A program made the translations under genes and the position numbers. This document shows positions 17,618-26,042 of a stretch of DNA of 64,000 nucleotides, piece after piece (the first letter of the stretch is position 1; each line of letters starts with the position of its first letter). The stretch comes from Bradyrhizobium uaiense (GTDB lineage: Bacteria > Pseudomonadota > Alphaproteobacteria > Rhizobiales > Xanthobacteraceae): assembly GCF_010811875.1 (NCBI RefSeq), contig NZ_VKHP01000015.1, forward strand, positions 1 to 64,000, in the 5' to 3' direction. The notes beneath the pieces were generated by a model. The model worked only from the letters and a program-made list of their open reading frames with translations, was not told where the DNA came from and did not search any database.

Positions 17618-18075
17618 TGAGCAACTCCCTGGAGGGATTGAGATCGCGCAGCGCGGCTCGGGGAACCCACATCGGAAACAATCGACACGATGACGAGTCC
17701 TGCGATCAACCCGAGATGTTCGAAGAAGGAATTCGTCGCCATGAACCTCTCATGGCCACTCATCGTCCAGAACGCGTTCGCGGTGAGCATTGCGACGAAC
17801 GTCAGCACGCCGAGCCCGCCGGCCCCGAGCCACACGAAGCGATTCACGACGACGAGCAGAGAACCACCGAGCTCCACGACGATGGCAGTCGCGGCCCACA
17901 GCCAGCCCGGATGCAGACCAAAATGCTCCTGCTCGGCGGCTGCGCTCGCGAAGTCGAGCAATTTCGCCAGGCCGCCAAGCAAGTAGGCGGACACCAGCAA
18001 CAGCCTGGCCGCATGCCACAGGAGCGGCCAGCGAAGGATTGCGGAGATCCAGTTCGGCGAGTCCCCGGAAGCCAT
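17614..18075 (-). CDS. DoxX-family membrane protein
   Basis: A 153-residue protein with four predicted membrane helices. The stretch LLLVSAYLLGGLAKLLDFASAAAEQEHFG matches the first helix and loop of DoxX proteins, and ELGGSLLVVVNRFVWLGAGGLGVLT forms the middle helices. The FFEHLGLIAGLV close is also typical. DoxX proteins are linked to thiosulfate:quinone oxidoreduction or general redox homeostasis, but function is rarely proven. The gene begins one base after the amidohydrolase stop and overlaps the next gene. Confidence 0.8.
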   Translation of the reverse strand: MASGDSPNWISAILRWPLLWHAARLLLVSAYLLGGLAKLLDFASAAAEQEHFGLHPGWLWAATAIVVELGGSLLVVVNRFVWLGAGGLGVLTFVAMLTANAFWTMSGHERFMATNSFFEHLGLIAGLVIVSIVSDVGSPSRAARSQSLQGVAQ

Positions 18076-18076
18076 G

Positions 18077-19963
18077 TCAGACCGCCCAGCAAGCGCAGCC
18101 GAGCGCGCCCCAGAAGCTCCTCAAATCGGAGATCGGCAACCGGCTGGACCACGCCGTGGCGTGATCGTGTCCGTGCACGCCACAAGAGTTTGCGCAGCCG
18201 CACATCTGCATGGCCTTCACTGCCAGGCTGCTTTGTTTCGTCTTCTCCTTGTCGTCCGCCCAGGCCGCATAGCCGCCGAAGCGGCGGACGGGCGACCAGT
18301 CCGGCATGGCCGGCGGCGGAGTGACCGCCTCGAGTTTGGAGAAGTCGCTTGCTCCGAACACAATCCTCCCGCCGACCATGGTCAGCAGAGACGTCGTATC
18401 CGCGATCTCGGCCTCGCTGCAGGAGAAGTAGTCGCGATCGGGTACGATGAGATCGGCAAGTTGGCCGACCTGAATGCGGCCCTTGTTGCCCTCCTCGTTC
18501 GAGAACCAGGTCACGTTCTCGGTCCACATGCGCAGCGCCGTCTCGCGGTCCAGGCAATTGCGCTGCGGTGTGATCCGCAGTCCGCCCACGGTGCGGCCGG
18601 TGACGAGCCAGGATAGCGAGACCCACGGATTGTAGGAAGCTACGCGGGTCGCGTCGGTGCCGGCCGATATCTTGACGCCCTTGTCGATGATCTTCTTGAC
18701 CGGCGGCGTCGCCTCGGCGGCCCCCGCCCCGTATCTTTCGACGAAGTATTCGCCCTGATAGGCCATACGGTGCTGCACGGCGATGCCGCCGCCGAGCGCC
18801 GCGATACGGTCGATCGACTGATCAGAGATCGTCTCGGCGTGATCGAAGAACCAGTGAAGGCCTTCCAGGGGCATGTCCTGGTCGACCCGCTCGAACACGT
18901 CGAGCGCTCGCGAGATCGTCTCGTCGTAGGTCGCATGGAGCCGCCAGGGCCATTTGTTTTGGACGAGGACGCGAACGACTTCCTCGAGCTCGCCCTCCAT
19001 CTCCGGAGGCATGTCTGGACGCGCAACGCGAAAATCCTCGAAATCGGCTGCGGAGAACACCAGCATCTCGCCAGCCCCGTTGTGGCGGAAGTAATCGTCG
19101 CCCTGTTTGTACTTGGACGTCTTCGTCCAGTTGAGGAAGTCCTCCTTCTCGCCCTTGGGCTTCTGCGTGAAGAGATTGTAGGCGAGCCGGATCGTCAGGA
19201 GCCCTTCGTCGTTCAGCTTCTGAATGACGGCATAGTCCTCCGGATAGTTCTGGAAGCCGCCGCCGGCATCGATCGCGCCGGTCACGCCCAGCCGATTCAA
19301 CTCCCGCATGAAATGACGGGTCGAGTTGACCTGGTAGTCGAAGGGCAGCTTCGGCCCCTTGGCGAGTGTCGCGTAGAGGATGTTGGCGTTCGGTTTGGCC
19401 AGCAGCAGCCCCGTCGGATTGCCGTTCCCGTCGCGCAAAATCTCGCCGCCGGGCGGTTCCGGGGTATCCTTGGTATAGCCGACTGCCCGCAGCGCAGCGC
19501 CGTTCAGGATGGCCCGGTCGTAGAGATGAAGCAGGAAGACCGGCGTGTCCGGAGCGACTGCGTTGAGTTCGTCGATGGTCGGAAGCCGCTTCTCCACGAA
19601 CTGGTGCTCGGTGAACCCACCCACCACCCGCACCCACTGCGGCGGCGGGGTAACGGCGACCTGCCGCTTCAACATACCCATCGCGTCCGCAAGCGAGCGC
19701 ACCCCGTCCCAGCGGAGCTCCATGTTGAAGTTCAGACCGCCCCGGATGATGTGAAGATGGTTGTCGATCAGGCCGGGCAACACGCGACGCCCCCTGAGAT
19801 CGACGACCTTCGTGGCAGGACCGGCGAGCTTCATTACCTCTTGATCGTGCCCGACGGCCACGAACCGGCCGTCGGCGATGGCGACGGCCGAAGCCGTCGG
19901 ATTGGAGCGGTCGAGCGTGGTGAACAGACCACGATGCAGAATGATGTCCGGTGCCGTGCTCAT
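18077..19963 (-). CDS. YtcJ-like metal-dependent amidohydrolase with cysteine-rich tail
   Basis: A 628-residue amidohydrolase of the YtcJ/ExoP (Amidohydro_3) type. The N-terminal beta sandwich leads to LPGLIDNHLHIIRGG, the metal-binding H-x-H of strand 1, and later HWFFDHAETISDQS and GVKISAGTDATRVASYNPW, which supply the other histidine and the catalytic aspartate. A conserved C-terminal fold closes near GRIVFGASDF at about residue 545. The last 50 residues add a tail with CGCANSCGVHGHDH and a final GCACWAV. That cysteine/histidine cluster could hold a metal and is not part of the catalytic domain. Family enzymes hydrolyse C-N bonds, often formamides; the substrate here is unknown. Confidence 0.85.
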   Translation of the reverse strand: MSTAPDIILHRGLFTTLDRSNPTASAVAIADGRFVAVGHDQEVMKLAGPATKVVDLRGRRVLPGLIDNHLHIIRGGLNFNMELRWDGVRSLADAMGMLKRQVAVTPPPQWVRVVGGFTEHQFVEKRLPTIDELNAVAPDTPVFLLHLYDRAILNGAALRAVGYTKDTPEPPGGEILRDGNGNPTGLLLAKPNANILYATLAKGPKLPFDYQVNSTRHFMRELNRLGVTGAIDAGGGFQNYPEDYAVIQKLNDEGLLTIRLAYNLFTQKPKGEKEDFLNWTKTSKYKQGDDYFRHNGAGEMLVFSAADFEDFRVARPDMPPEMEGELEEVVRVLVQNKWPWRLHATYDETISRALDVFERVDQDMPLEGLHWFFDHAETISDQSIDRIAALGGGIAVQHRMAYQGEYFVERYGAGAAEATPPVKKIIDKGVKISAGTDATRVASYNPWVSLSWLVTGRTVGGLRITPQRNCLDRETALRMWTENVTWFSNEEGNKGRIQVGQLADLIVPDRDYFSCSEAEIADTTSLLTMVGGRIVFGASDFSKLEAVTPPPAMPDWSPVRRFGGYAAWADDKEKTKQSSLAVKAMQMCGCANSCGVHGHDHATAWSSRLPISDLRSFWGALGCACWAV

Positions 19964-20250
19964 GAATGCTTCTCCTGACCTTCCAGCGAACTCGCGTTCT
20001 GTGCTTGATCGCTATGACGCCCCGGCAACAGCCCGAACATATGCGGCGCGCACTTGGCTTGACGCCACGCGGCCGCGAGACCGTGCCCGGACATCAGTTG
20101 CCGTCCGACCGGTACGATCTGCTCGCCGGCCAGAATGCCGAGAAGGCCCACCAGGGCCACCAACGGCGGAGCCGGCGATCGCACGTTCAGGAGGCTGTAG
20201 ACGACGCCGACCAGAAGGCCGGCGCCCAGTGAGAGAACATAGATTTTCAT
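19960..20250 (-). CDS. XapX-domain small membrane protein
   Basis: A 96-residue protein. Its first 55 residues are two membrane helices with the XapX pattern MKIYVLSLGAGLLVGVVYSL and RSPAPPLVALVGLLGILAGEQ. The remaining 40 residues are polar and lack similarity I can name. XapX proteins are short and of unknown function, often encoded next to isochorismatase or amidohydrolase genes, as here. The stop overlaps the amidohydrolase ATG by four bases. Confidence 0.75.
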   Translation of the reverse strand: MKIYVLSLGAGLLVGVVYSLLNVRSPAPPLVALVGLLGILAGEQIVPVGRQLMSGHGLAAAWRQAKCAPHMFGLLPGRHSDQAQNASSLEGQEKHS

Positions 20251-20279
20251 CGCATGCTCCAGATAGGACGCCGCCGACG

Positions 20280-20930
20280 TCAGGCGGCTTTCGTGCCGCC
20301 CTCGGACGCATGCTCGCCCAACGCCCACTTGGAGAAGCGGATCTGGATGCCGTACGGCGAGTGCGCGCGCTGGATGTCCATCATCCCTTCGTAGGTCTCG
20401 CTGCGCGCCCAGTCCTGTTGCAGTTCGTAGGCGTACTGAGAGGACGTAATGGGAACCGCCCCCGCCTGGATCGCTCGCTCCATGGCACGATTGTGGGCCT
20501 CGAGCGAAAGATCGCCGCAGGCATCGGCTGCGATGTAAATTTCATAGCCCTCCCTGAGCATGTCCAAGGTCGGGAAGATCACGCACGCCTCGGTCCAAAG
20601 ACCTGCCAACACGAACTTCTTGCGGCCCGTGGCGGCCACGGCCTTTCGGAAATTGGCGTCGAGCCACGAATTCATGGACGTCCGATCGATGACGTCATGG
20701 TCCGGGAATAGCGAGGTCACCTCCGGTATGAAGGGTCCCGAGAAGGAGTCCCGAGCGACGGTCGTAAGAACGGTCGGAATCTTGAAGAGCTTGGCGGCCT
20801 TCGCGAGAATCTGGACGTTGTTGATCGTGACCAGACGGTCGTGGGACTGGACGCCCTGAAACATCGCCGGCTGATAGTCGATCAGTGCGATGGCGCTATT
20901 TTCCGGGGTGAGCATTTCGAGCTTCGACAT
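20280..20930 (-). CDS. Isochorismatase-family cysteine hydrolase (YcaC-like)
   Basis: A 216-residue cysteine hydrolase. The catalytic aspartate is in NSAIALIDYQPAMF near residue 18, and the nucleophilic cysteine is in VLAGLWTEACVIFPTLD near residue 115. The stretch DACGDLSLEAHNRAMERAIQAG after it is also typical. The family includes YcaC and other nicotinamidase relatives; hydrolysed bonds are amides or vinyl ethers. ATG at 20930 is chosen because the upstream open frame, though long, is not family-like. It is the promoter-proximal gene of the operon running down to 14569 and diverges from a serine hydrolase at 21240. Confidence 0.85.
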   Translation of the reverse strand: MSKLEMLTPENSAIALIDYQPAMFQGVQSHDRLVTINNVQILAKAAKLFKIPTVLTTVARDSFSGPFIPEVTSLFPDHDVIDRTSMNSWLDANFRKAVAATGRKKFVLAGLWTEACVIFPTLDMLREGYEIYIAADACGDLSLEAHNRAMERAIQAGAVPITSSQYAYELQQDWARSETYEGMMDIQRAHSPYGIQIRFSKWALGEHASEGGTKAA

Positions 20931-21239
20931 CGAGAGGTTCTCCTTGCGATCGACGTGGCCGATCGAGCGTAGGGGGATTGTGCAAGCGCCCGGATCATGG
21001 CCGTTCGCCGCCGCTCGCGCTTGGACGATCTCGTCACGGCTTGGACTCAGGCCCGATGATCCGTTCGCGTGCGACCAAATGCCGAGCACCCACTGGGCTC
21101 TCATCCGAGATCGCCAGCATGTCCAATGCACGCGCAGATAGTCCAAGCCATCGCGCTCTCTATCCGCGACTTTTGCGCGCAAGAGGATCGAAGGCGGCAA
21201 GAAGACGCTAATGCTCGTCACCTCGTTACGGAGAGAATA
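20931..21239. promoter_or_regulatory. Divergent intergenic region
   Basis: This 309-bp stretch separates the minus-strand isochorismatase operon from the plus-strand hydrolase pair. I see no gene and no clear palindrome in it; it must contain both promoters. Confidence 0.4.
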
Positions 21240-22055
21240 ATGGCCTTGCTGAAATTGCGAGATGGTACAGAGCTTTACTACAAGGACTGGGGAAGCGGAA
21301 AACCGGTCCTGCTCAGTCACGGCTGGCCGCTGAGCGCCGACATGTGGGATGCGCAGATGCTCTTTCTGGCCGAACGCGGCTACCGGACCGTAGCGTTCGA
21401 TCGCAGAGGCTTCGGCCGCTCCGGTCAACCCTGGACGGGGTACGACTACGATACCTTCGCCGATGACATCGCGGAGCTCATCAAGCATCTCGAACTGAAG
21501 GAAGTGACGCTCGTCGGATTCTCGATGGGCGGCGGAGACATCACCCGCTATGTTGCCCGGCACGGCTCCGCGCGCGTCTCGAAGTTCGTGCTGCTGAGCT
21601 GCGTCACGCCGTTGTTCGTCAAGACCGCGGACCACGACGGCGTCGACAAATCGGTGTTCGACGGCATCAAGGCCGGCCTAATCAAGGATCGTCCGCAGTT
21701 CCTCGACGACTTCAATCCCCTCTTTTACGGGACCAACCACGGCATGAAGGTGTCCCAGGGCGTGTTCAAGCAGACCCTTCAGATCGCTCTTCAGGCATCG
21801 ATCAAGGCGACGCTCGATTGTGTGACCGCTTTTTCGGAGACCGATTTTCGGCCCGACATGGCCAAGATCGACGTCCCAACGCTGGTAGTCCACGGCGAGG
21901 ATGATCAGGTCGTTCCGCTCGCCTATACCGGCAAGCTGGCCGCAGAGATGATCAAAGGCGCCAAGCTTAAGACTTATCCGGGCGCTCCACACGCCACGAC
22001 GACAACGCACGCCGATCAGGTCAACGCGGACCTGCTCGCGTTCCTGAAGTCGTAA
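21240..22055 (+). CDS. Alpha/beta hydrolase, non-haem chloroperoxidase/arylesterase type
   Basis: A 271-residue serine hydrolase. LLSHGWPLSADMWDAQM near residue 30 and FDRRGFGRSGQPWTGYDYDT near residue 60 are hallmarks of the bacterial perhydrolase/arylesterase group. The nucleophile is in LVGFSMGGGDITRYVARHG, the acid in VHGEDDQVVP and the histidine in PGAPHATTTTHAD. Such enzymes hydrolyse aryl esters or lactones and form peracids in vitro. ATG at 21240 follows GGAGAG; an in-frame extension upstream is unlike the family. An isochorismatase gene follows after 12 bp, and the pair is probably co-transcribed. Confidence 0.88.
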   Translation: MALLKLRDGTELYYKDWGSGKPVLLSHGWPLSADMWDAQMLFLAERGYRTVAFDRRGFGRSGQPWTGYDYDTFADDIAELIKHLELKEVTLVGFSMGGGDITRYVARHGSARVSKFVLLSCVTPLFVKTADHDGVDKSVFDGIKAGLIKDRPQFLDDFNPLFYGTNHGMKVSQGVFKQTLQIALQASIKATLDCVTAFSETDFRPDMAKIDVPTLVVHGEDDQVVPLAYTGKLAAEMIKGAKLKTYPGAPHATTTTHADQVNADLLAFLKS

Positions 22056-22067
22056 CGGAGAGGTCAC

Positions 22068-22700
22068 ATGGCGTCGAATCCCCTCCACTTGCTGGAACCG
22101 AAGGACTGCGCACTGCTTCTGGTCGACCAACAGGCCGGCTTGGCATTCGGAGTCGGATCGATCGACCGGCAGGCGCTCATGAACAACGTCGTCGCGCTCG
22201 CGAAGACCGCAACGGTATTTGGCCTGCCAGTCGTCGCATCGACTTCCGCGACAAAGGTATACAGCGGTCCGCTGATGCCGGCCGTCAAGTCGGCCCTCCC
22301 GGGCATCGAGCCGATCGACCGCCGCAGCATGAACGTTTGGGAGGACGAGAAGGCGCGTGACGCCGTCCTCGCCACCGGCCGCGGACGTCTCATCGTTTCA
22401 GGTCTTCTCACTGAAGCCTGCGTGACATTCGCCGTGTTATCGGCGCTGTCGACGGGTCTGGAGGTTTATGTCGTCGGCGACGCCTGCGGAGGTCTCACTC
22501 CCGCAAGCCACGAACTCGCTCTCAGCCGGATGGAGGCCGCCGGAGCTCATCTGACATCGTGGATTCAGGTCCTGCTCGAAATGCAACGCGACTGGACGCG
22601 GCACGAAACTTACGACGGCGCTCGCGCCATCGTCGAGACACATGCTGGCGGATACGGGATCGGACTGGCTTATGCCCGCGATATGATCCGCCCCGCCTGA
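22068..22700 (+). CDS. Isochorismatase-family cysteine hydrolase (second copy)
   Basis: A 210-residue cysteine hydrolase related to the product of 20280-20930. The aspartate is in CALLLVDQQAGLAF near residue 20, and the cysteine is in IVSGLLTEACVTFAVLSAL near residue 122. DACGGLTPASHELALSRMEAAG completes the core. The two copies differ in the substrate-facing segment after the second strand (SATKVYSGP here, DSFSGP in the other), suggesting different substrates. It follows the serine hydrolase closely and converges on an AraC gene. Confidence 0.85.
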   Translation: MASNPLHLLEPKDCALLLVDQQAGLAFGVGSIDRQALMNNVVALAKTATVFGLPVVASTSATKVYSGPLMPAVKSALPGIEPIDRRSMNVWEDEKARDAVLATGRGRLIVSGLLTEACVTFAVLSALSTGLEVYVVGDACGGLTPASHELALSRMEAAGAHLTSWIQVLLEMQRDWTRHETYDGARAIVETHAGGYGIGLAYARDMIRPA

Positions 22701-22718
22701 GGCCAAATCGCGTTGGGG

Positions 22719-23663
22719 TCAGCCTTCAGCACGAGCCCGTCGCCAAGCGCCGGGGCTGGCTCCGACGCTACGGGAAAACACCCTCGTAAAGTAGCTCTGG
22801 TCGCCAAAGCCACAGATGAGCGCGATGTCGGCAAGCGGAAGCTTCGTGCTCAACATCTGGCGTTTGGCCTCTTCGATCCGGAGCTGAGAGAGGAATTCGT
22901 GCGGAGCGATGCCCGTGCTGCGCCGGAACGATCTTGCGAAGTGACTAGGCGTCAGTTTGCACTCCGCAGCGACGTCGGCAATCGTCAACCCGCTGGCAAG
23001 TCGCGCCCGCATGATCTCCTTGGCGCGACGCTCCTGCCAAGGAGCCAGTCCTCCGCCGACCGCACTGTCCTGCGGACGCAGGCCGCCGTAGCTCTGCGCA
23101 AAATGAGCGAGCAGGCTCAAACCGATCTGATCCGTGAATAGCTGATTAGTCTCCGGATCGTGCTCGACGGCGCTGAGCAGCACGCTCGACAAGGTCGACA
23201 GATAAGGATCGCGCTGATCCCTGCTCCATTTGAGCGCCGCGACCGGCTTGGCGCCATGCTCGCGTGCGAATTCGTCGAGAGCGCTCTTCGGTACGTAATA
23301 TTGAACGGCGTCGACCGGGCCCTTGAATTCGCATTGGGGGTTGTCCATCAGGTTGATGACGCTGACCGTGCCAGCGCCGAACGCCCCCGAGTATCTGGGC
23401 TTGCCCGCGAGCCAGCAGGAATGCCTGTCGAGATCGCCGAGTTGGTGCAGGATGCTGAAGGCCGGCTCGGAAGGAATCGCCGCAGTCCGTTCTCGAACGA
23501 ACCGAGAGCAGGTCAGTCGGGTCATCGCGAGCGCCAAGTGTCCCTCGCGATGTACACGCAGCACACAGTCGCCCTCCATGCCGAGATGCTGACTGAGCCG
23601 ACGACCATAGAAGCCGCCAGACGCGCCATCAGACTCTTCCTTCATTGGAGCGTCCAAAGCCAT
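22719..23663 (-). CDS. AraC-family transcriptional regulator
   Basis: A 314-residue regulator with an N-terminal cupin-like sensor half and a C-terminal double helix-turn-helix (about residues 210-310). The DNA-binding part shows LTIADVAAECKLTPSHFARSF and LADIALICGFGDQSYFTRVF, then SPGAWRR. The sensor half includes VDAVQYYVPKSALDEFARE. It belongs to the same subgroup as the truncated AraC remnant at 45580-46227, which shares these landmarks. It converges on the isochorismatase gene and diverges from the LysR gene at 23908. Confidence 0.88.
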   Translation of the reverse strand: MALDAPMKEESDGASGGFYGRRLSQHLGMEGDCVLRVHREGHLALAMTRLTCSRFVRERTAAIPSEPAFSILHQLGDLDRHSCWLAGKPRYSGAFGAGTVSVINLMDNPQCEFKGPVDAVQYYVPKSALDEFAREHGAKPVAALKWSRDQRDPYLSTLSSVLLSAVEHDPETNQLFTDQIGLSLLAHFAQSYGGLRPQDSAVGGGLAPWQERRAKEIMRARLASGLTIADVAAECKLTPSHFARSFRRSTGIAPHEFLSQLRIEEAKRQMLSTKLPLADIALICGFGDQSYFTRVFSRSVGASPGAWRRARAEG

Positions 23664-23723
23664 CCGCCACCGTACAAGCTACCGACAGACGACCAAATCT
23701 AGTTCGCGTCGGTCGAGCGATTT

Positions 23724-23738
23724 TCTCTCATAGAGAGA
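23724..23738. promoter_or_regulatory. Short inverted repeat in AraC upstream region
   Basis: TCTCT (23724-23728) and AGAGA (23734-23738) form an inverted repeat around CATAG about 60 bp upstream of the AraC ATG. It may be an operator, but the arms are short. Confidence 0.25.
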
Positions 23739-23880
23739 TAATCGTCTCTGTTCAAGTCGTCGATCCGACGATCGGCCGACAGCGACCTGCTAGTCGGAAA
23801 ATGCGTTGGAAGGGAAACGATGACCGACGATAGGTGAAGAAACATGGGCTTGATAATCCACCCCGGATCCACATTATTTG

Positions 23881-23893
23881 TGAAACTGTTTCA
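23881..23893. promoter_or_regulatory. Palindrome upstream of LysR gene
   Basis: TGAAACTGTTTCA is a perfect inverted repeat with six-base arms, ending 14 bp before the LysR ATG at 23908. Its place suits autoregulation by that LysR protein. Confidence 0.4.
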
Positions 23894-23907
23894 TAGATGG
23901 ATCGAGT

Positions 23908-24882
23908 ATGGACAATCGTGTCGGGGAAATGCAGGTCTTCCTCCGAGTGGTGGACGCGGGAAATTATTCCGAAGCTGCCCGCCGTCTTCTCATGACGCCG
24001 TCCACGGTCAGCAAGCTCATCGGAAGGATCGAGGAAAGGTTAGGCGTCCGACTATTCGAGCGCTCGACCCGGCGCTTGGCGTTGACGGCCGAAGGTCGCA
24101 TGTACCATGAGAAGAGCCTTGCCCTCGTCGCCGAACTCGATGGCATCGAGCGCGGCATTTCCCGGGGCGCGACGACGGCTGGGGGAACGATCCGGGTCAA
24201 TACCACCATTTCGTTCGGAATCCTCGGACTAGAGCCTCTGCTTCCGGACTTTTTGAAAGCTCACCCCGGCATCGTTGTCGATATTTCGCTCTCCGACGAG
24301 ATCGTCGATCTCTATCTCGATCGGACGGACGTCGCCTTCCGCGTGGGCGCACTACAGGACTCCGCGATGGTCGCCAGACGCATCGGCCTCGTAAAGAGAA
24401 GAATCGTCGCGTCTCCTGCCTATCTTCAGCACATGGGTGAACCCAAGAAGGTAGAGGATCTTTCAAGCCACAGGTGCCTTGGATTCAACTTCCGACGCTC
24501 TGCGCCGGTCTGGCCCCTGAAGGAGAGCGGTCGCATTGTCGATAGGAAAGTCAGCGGTCCGCTAGTTGCGAACAATGCTCAAACATTGCGCAGGATGGCG
24601 ATCGCTGGGCTCGGCCTCGCAAGGCTCGCCGACTACCACATTCGCGACGACATGGAAGCCGGCCGCCTGGTCGAAGTTCTAAAGGGCACGGTTGGCGACG
24701 ACGAGCAGATTCACGCGCTCTACCACGGTGGGCCACGTCTACCCTTCCGCGTGAAAGCCTTCCTTGACTTCGTCTGCCCTCGGCTGACCGACTTCATGGA
24801 GGGTAAGGCAGACCGAACGAAGTCCGCAGGAAAGGCGTTCCCGCAAAGCAGGGCGAAACGAGCCGGCAAGACATCTAGTTGA
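23908..24882 (+). CDS. LysR-family transcriptional regulator (second)
   Basis: A 324-residue LysR regulator. Residues 1-60 form the winged helix-turn-helix (VGEMQVFLRVVDAGNYSEAA, then TPSTVSKLIGRIEERLGV), and the effector domain runs to about residue 300. The last 25 residues are a basic tail that other members lack. It converges on a VOC dioxygenase gene, overlapping it by eight bases, an arrangement that mirrors the LysR-dioxygenase pair at 11324-13292. The perfect TGAAACTGTTTCA palindrome just upstream may be its own operator. Confidence 0.85.
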   Translation: MDNRVGEMQVFLRVVDAGNYSEAARRLLMTPSTVSKLIGRIEERLGVRLFERSTRRLALTAEGRMYHEKSLALVAELDGIERGISRGATTAGGTIRVNTTISFGILGLEPLLPDFLKAHPGIVVDISLSDEIVDLYLDRTDVAFRVGALQDSAMVARRIGLVKRRIVASPAYLQHMGEPKKVEDLSSHRCLGFNFRRSAPVWPLKESGRIVDRKVSGPLVANNAQTLRRMAIAGLGLARLADYHIRDDMEAGRLVEVLKGTVGDDEQIHALYHGGPRLPFRVKAFLDFVCPRLTDFMEGKADRTKSAGKAFPQSRAKRAGKTSS

Positions 24883-25810
24883 GCGGAGGAAGGATCGCCT
24901 GCAGTTCGAGGCGACGCTCTTCGAGGAAAGCGGGAAGCTGCAGTTTTTCTCCCAATCGCTCGGGCGCCTCGTCGACGGAGAATCCCGGACCGTCGGTTGC
25001 GATCTCGAAAAGCACGCCGCAGGGGGCGCGAAAGCACACTGCGTTCAGATAGGTCCGCTCGATGGGATCGCTCACCACGATGCCGTATGCCGAACGAAGC
25101 TTCTCGACCATCTCCGATCGGTCGTCGAGATCCCTCGCGCGGAAGGCAACGTGCCGAATGGTACCGCCGCCGAGGCGCCCCCGCGAAGACTTTCCGATGA
25201 CGCACAAGGTGATCGTGCCGCCTGGATCGTCATGCACTGCGAGGCGGATAGTCCCATCCTTCCGTGAAACCAGCTCGAAATCGAAGACATTTTGCAGGAT
25301 ATCAACGGTTGCATCCTCCTCGCGGACGTTGAGCGTGATGTTGTGGAGGCCGTGCAGCGGGCGGAGCGCGCCCCCACGATCGGCTGGTTGCGGCGATCCT
25401 TCCAATGTCTCGACCAGCGCGAGCGCCGTACCGTCGGGATCTGCGAAACAGAGCATGCGCTCCCCGAAAGCGGACTCTTGCGGACGGCTGGGTACATCGA
25501 ATGAATCAAGCCTGTCTGCCCATTGGTCGATGGACTGCGGCGCAGCTCGAAAGGCGGTCTGAACGACTTCGCCAACGCCGGCCAACCCCGGCGCCACGCA
25601 ATTCCAGGCGAGCGTGCTGATCACGGTGCCGGGACAGCCGAGATCATCGCCGTAGTAGACATGATAGCTCCCCGGATCGTCGTAGCAGACCGTTTTCTTG
25701 ACCCGTTTGAGGCCGAGTACCCCACGGTAGAATTCGGCGGCGCGGCGCACATCGCCGACGATCGCCGTAACGTGGTGAATTCCTCGCGCGCTCACGTCGC
25801 TGATGTCCAT
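24875..25810 (-). CDS. Ring-cleaving VOC dioxygenase (MhqO-like, second copy)
   Basis: A 311-residue two-module VOC protein related to the product of 12354-13292. It starts GIHHVTAIVGDVRRAAEFYR with the first metal histidine; module 2 has GTIRHVAFRARDLDD, and the terminal ligand lies in CGVLFEIATDGPGFSVDE. The shared C-terminal pattern of LQLPAFLEERR closes both copies. It probably acts on a related quinol or catechol. The gene converges with and overlaps LysR by eight bases and diverges from a hydrolase gene at 26043. Confidence 0.85.
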   Translation of the reverse strand: MDISDVSARGIHHVTAIVGDVRRAAEFYRGVLGLKRVKKTVCYDDPGSYHVYYGDDLGCPGTVISTLAWNCVAPGLAGVGEVVQTAFRAAPQSIDQWADRLDSFDVPSRPQESAFGERMLCFADPDGTALALVETLEGSPQPADRGGALRPLHGLHNITLNVREEDATVDILQNVFDFELVSRKDGTIRLAVHDDPGGTITLCVIGKSSRGRLGGGTIRHVAFRARDLDDRSEMVEKLRSAYGIVVSDPIERTYLNAVCFRAPCGVLFEIATDGPGFSVDEAPERLGEKLQLPAFLEERRLELQAILPPLN

Positions 25811-25954
25811 TCCGCGGCCCCAAAGGCCGTCCGTCCGATAAGCAATATCCGCCCTGCCGGCTCCATTCTCGCAGGTGGCCGGTCGTCCTGATCAGACAAC
25901 CGCAAACCTCATCGCGTCTTGGACTTTCTCGCGATAGTGGAACCGTTACCGAGG

Positions 25955-25974
25955 CAATTGTTGCCTTTTTTTCC
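25955..25974 (+). terminator. Short terminator-like hairpin in divergent promoter region
   Basis: GGCAA (25955-25959) and TTGCC (25963-25967) pair around a short loop and are followed by seven T bases on the plus strand. It lies about 70 bp upstream of the plus-strand hydrolase start, where it could act as a leader attenuator or block readthrough; the stem is short. Confidence 0.35.
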
Positions 25975-26042
25975 GCCGCGGCGACGCAATCGTACAAAGC
26001 ACCGTGGAATCCTGCAATCACGCCCGATCGGCCTGTCGAAAG

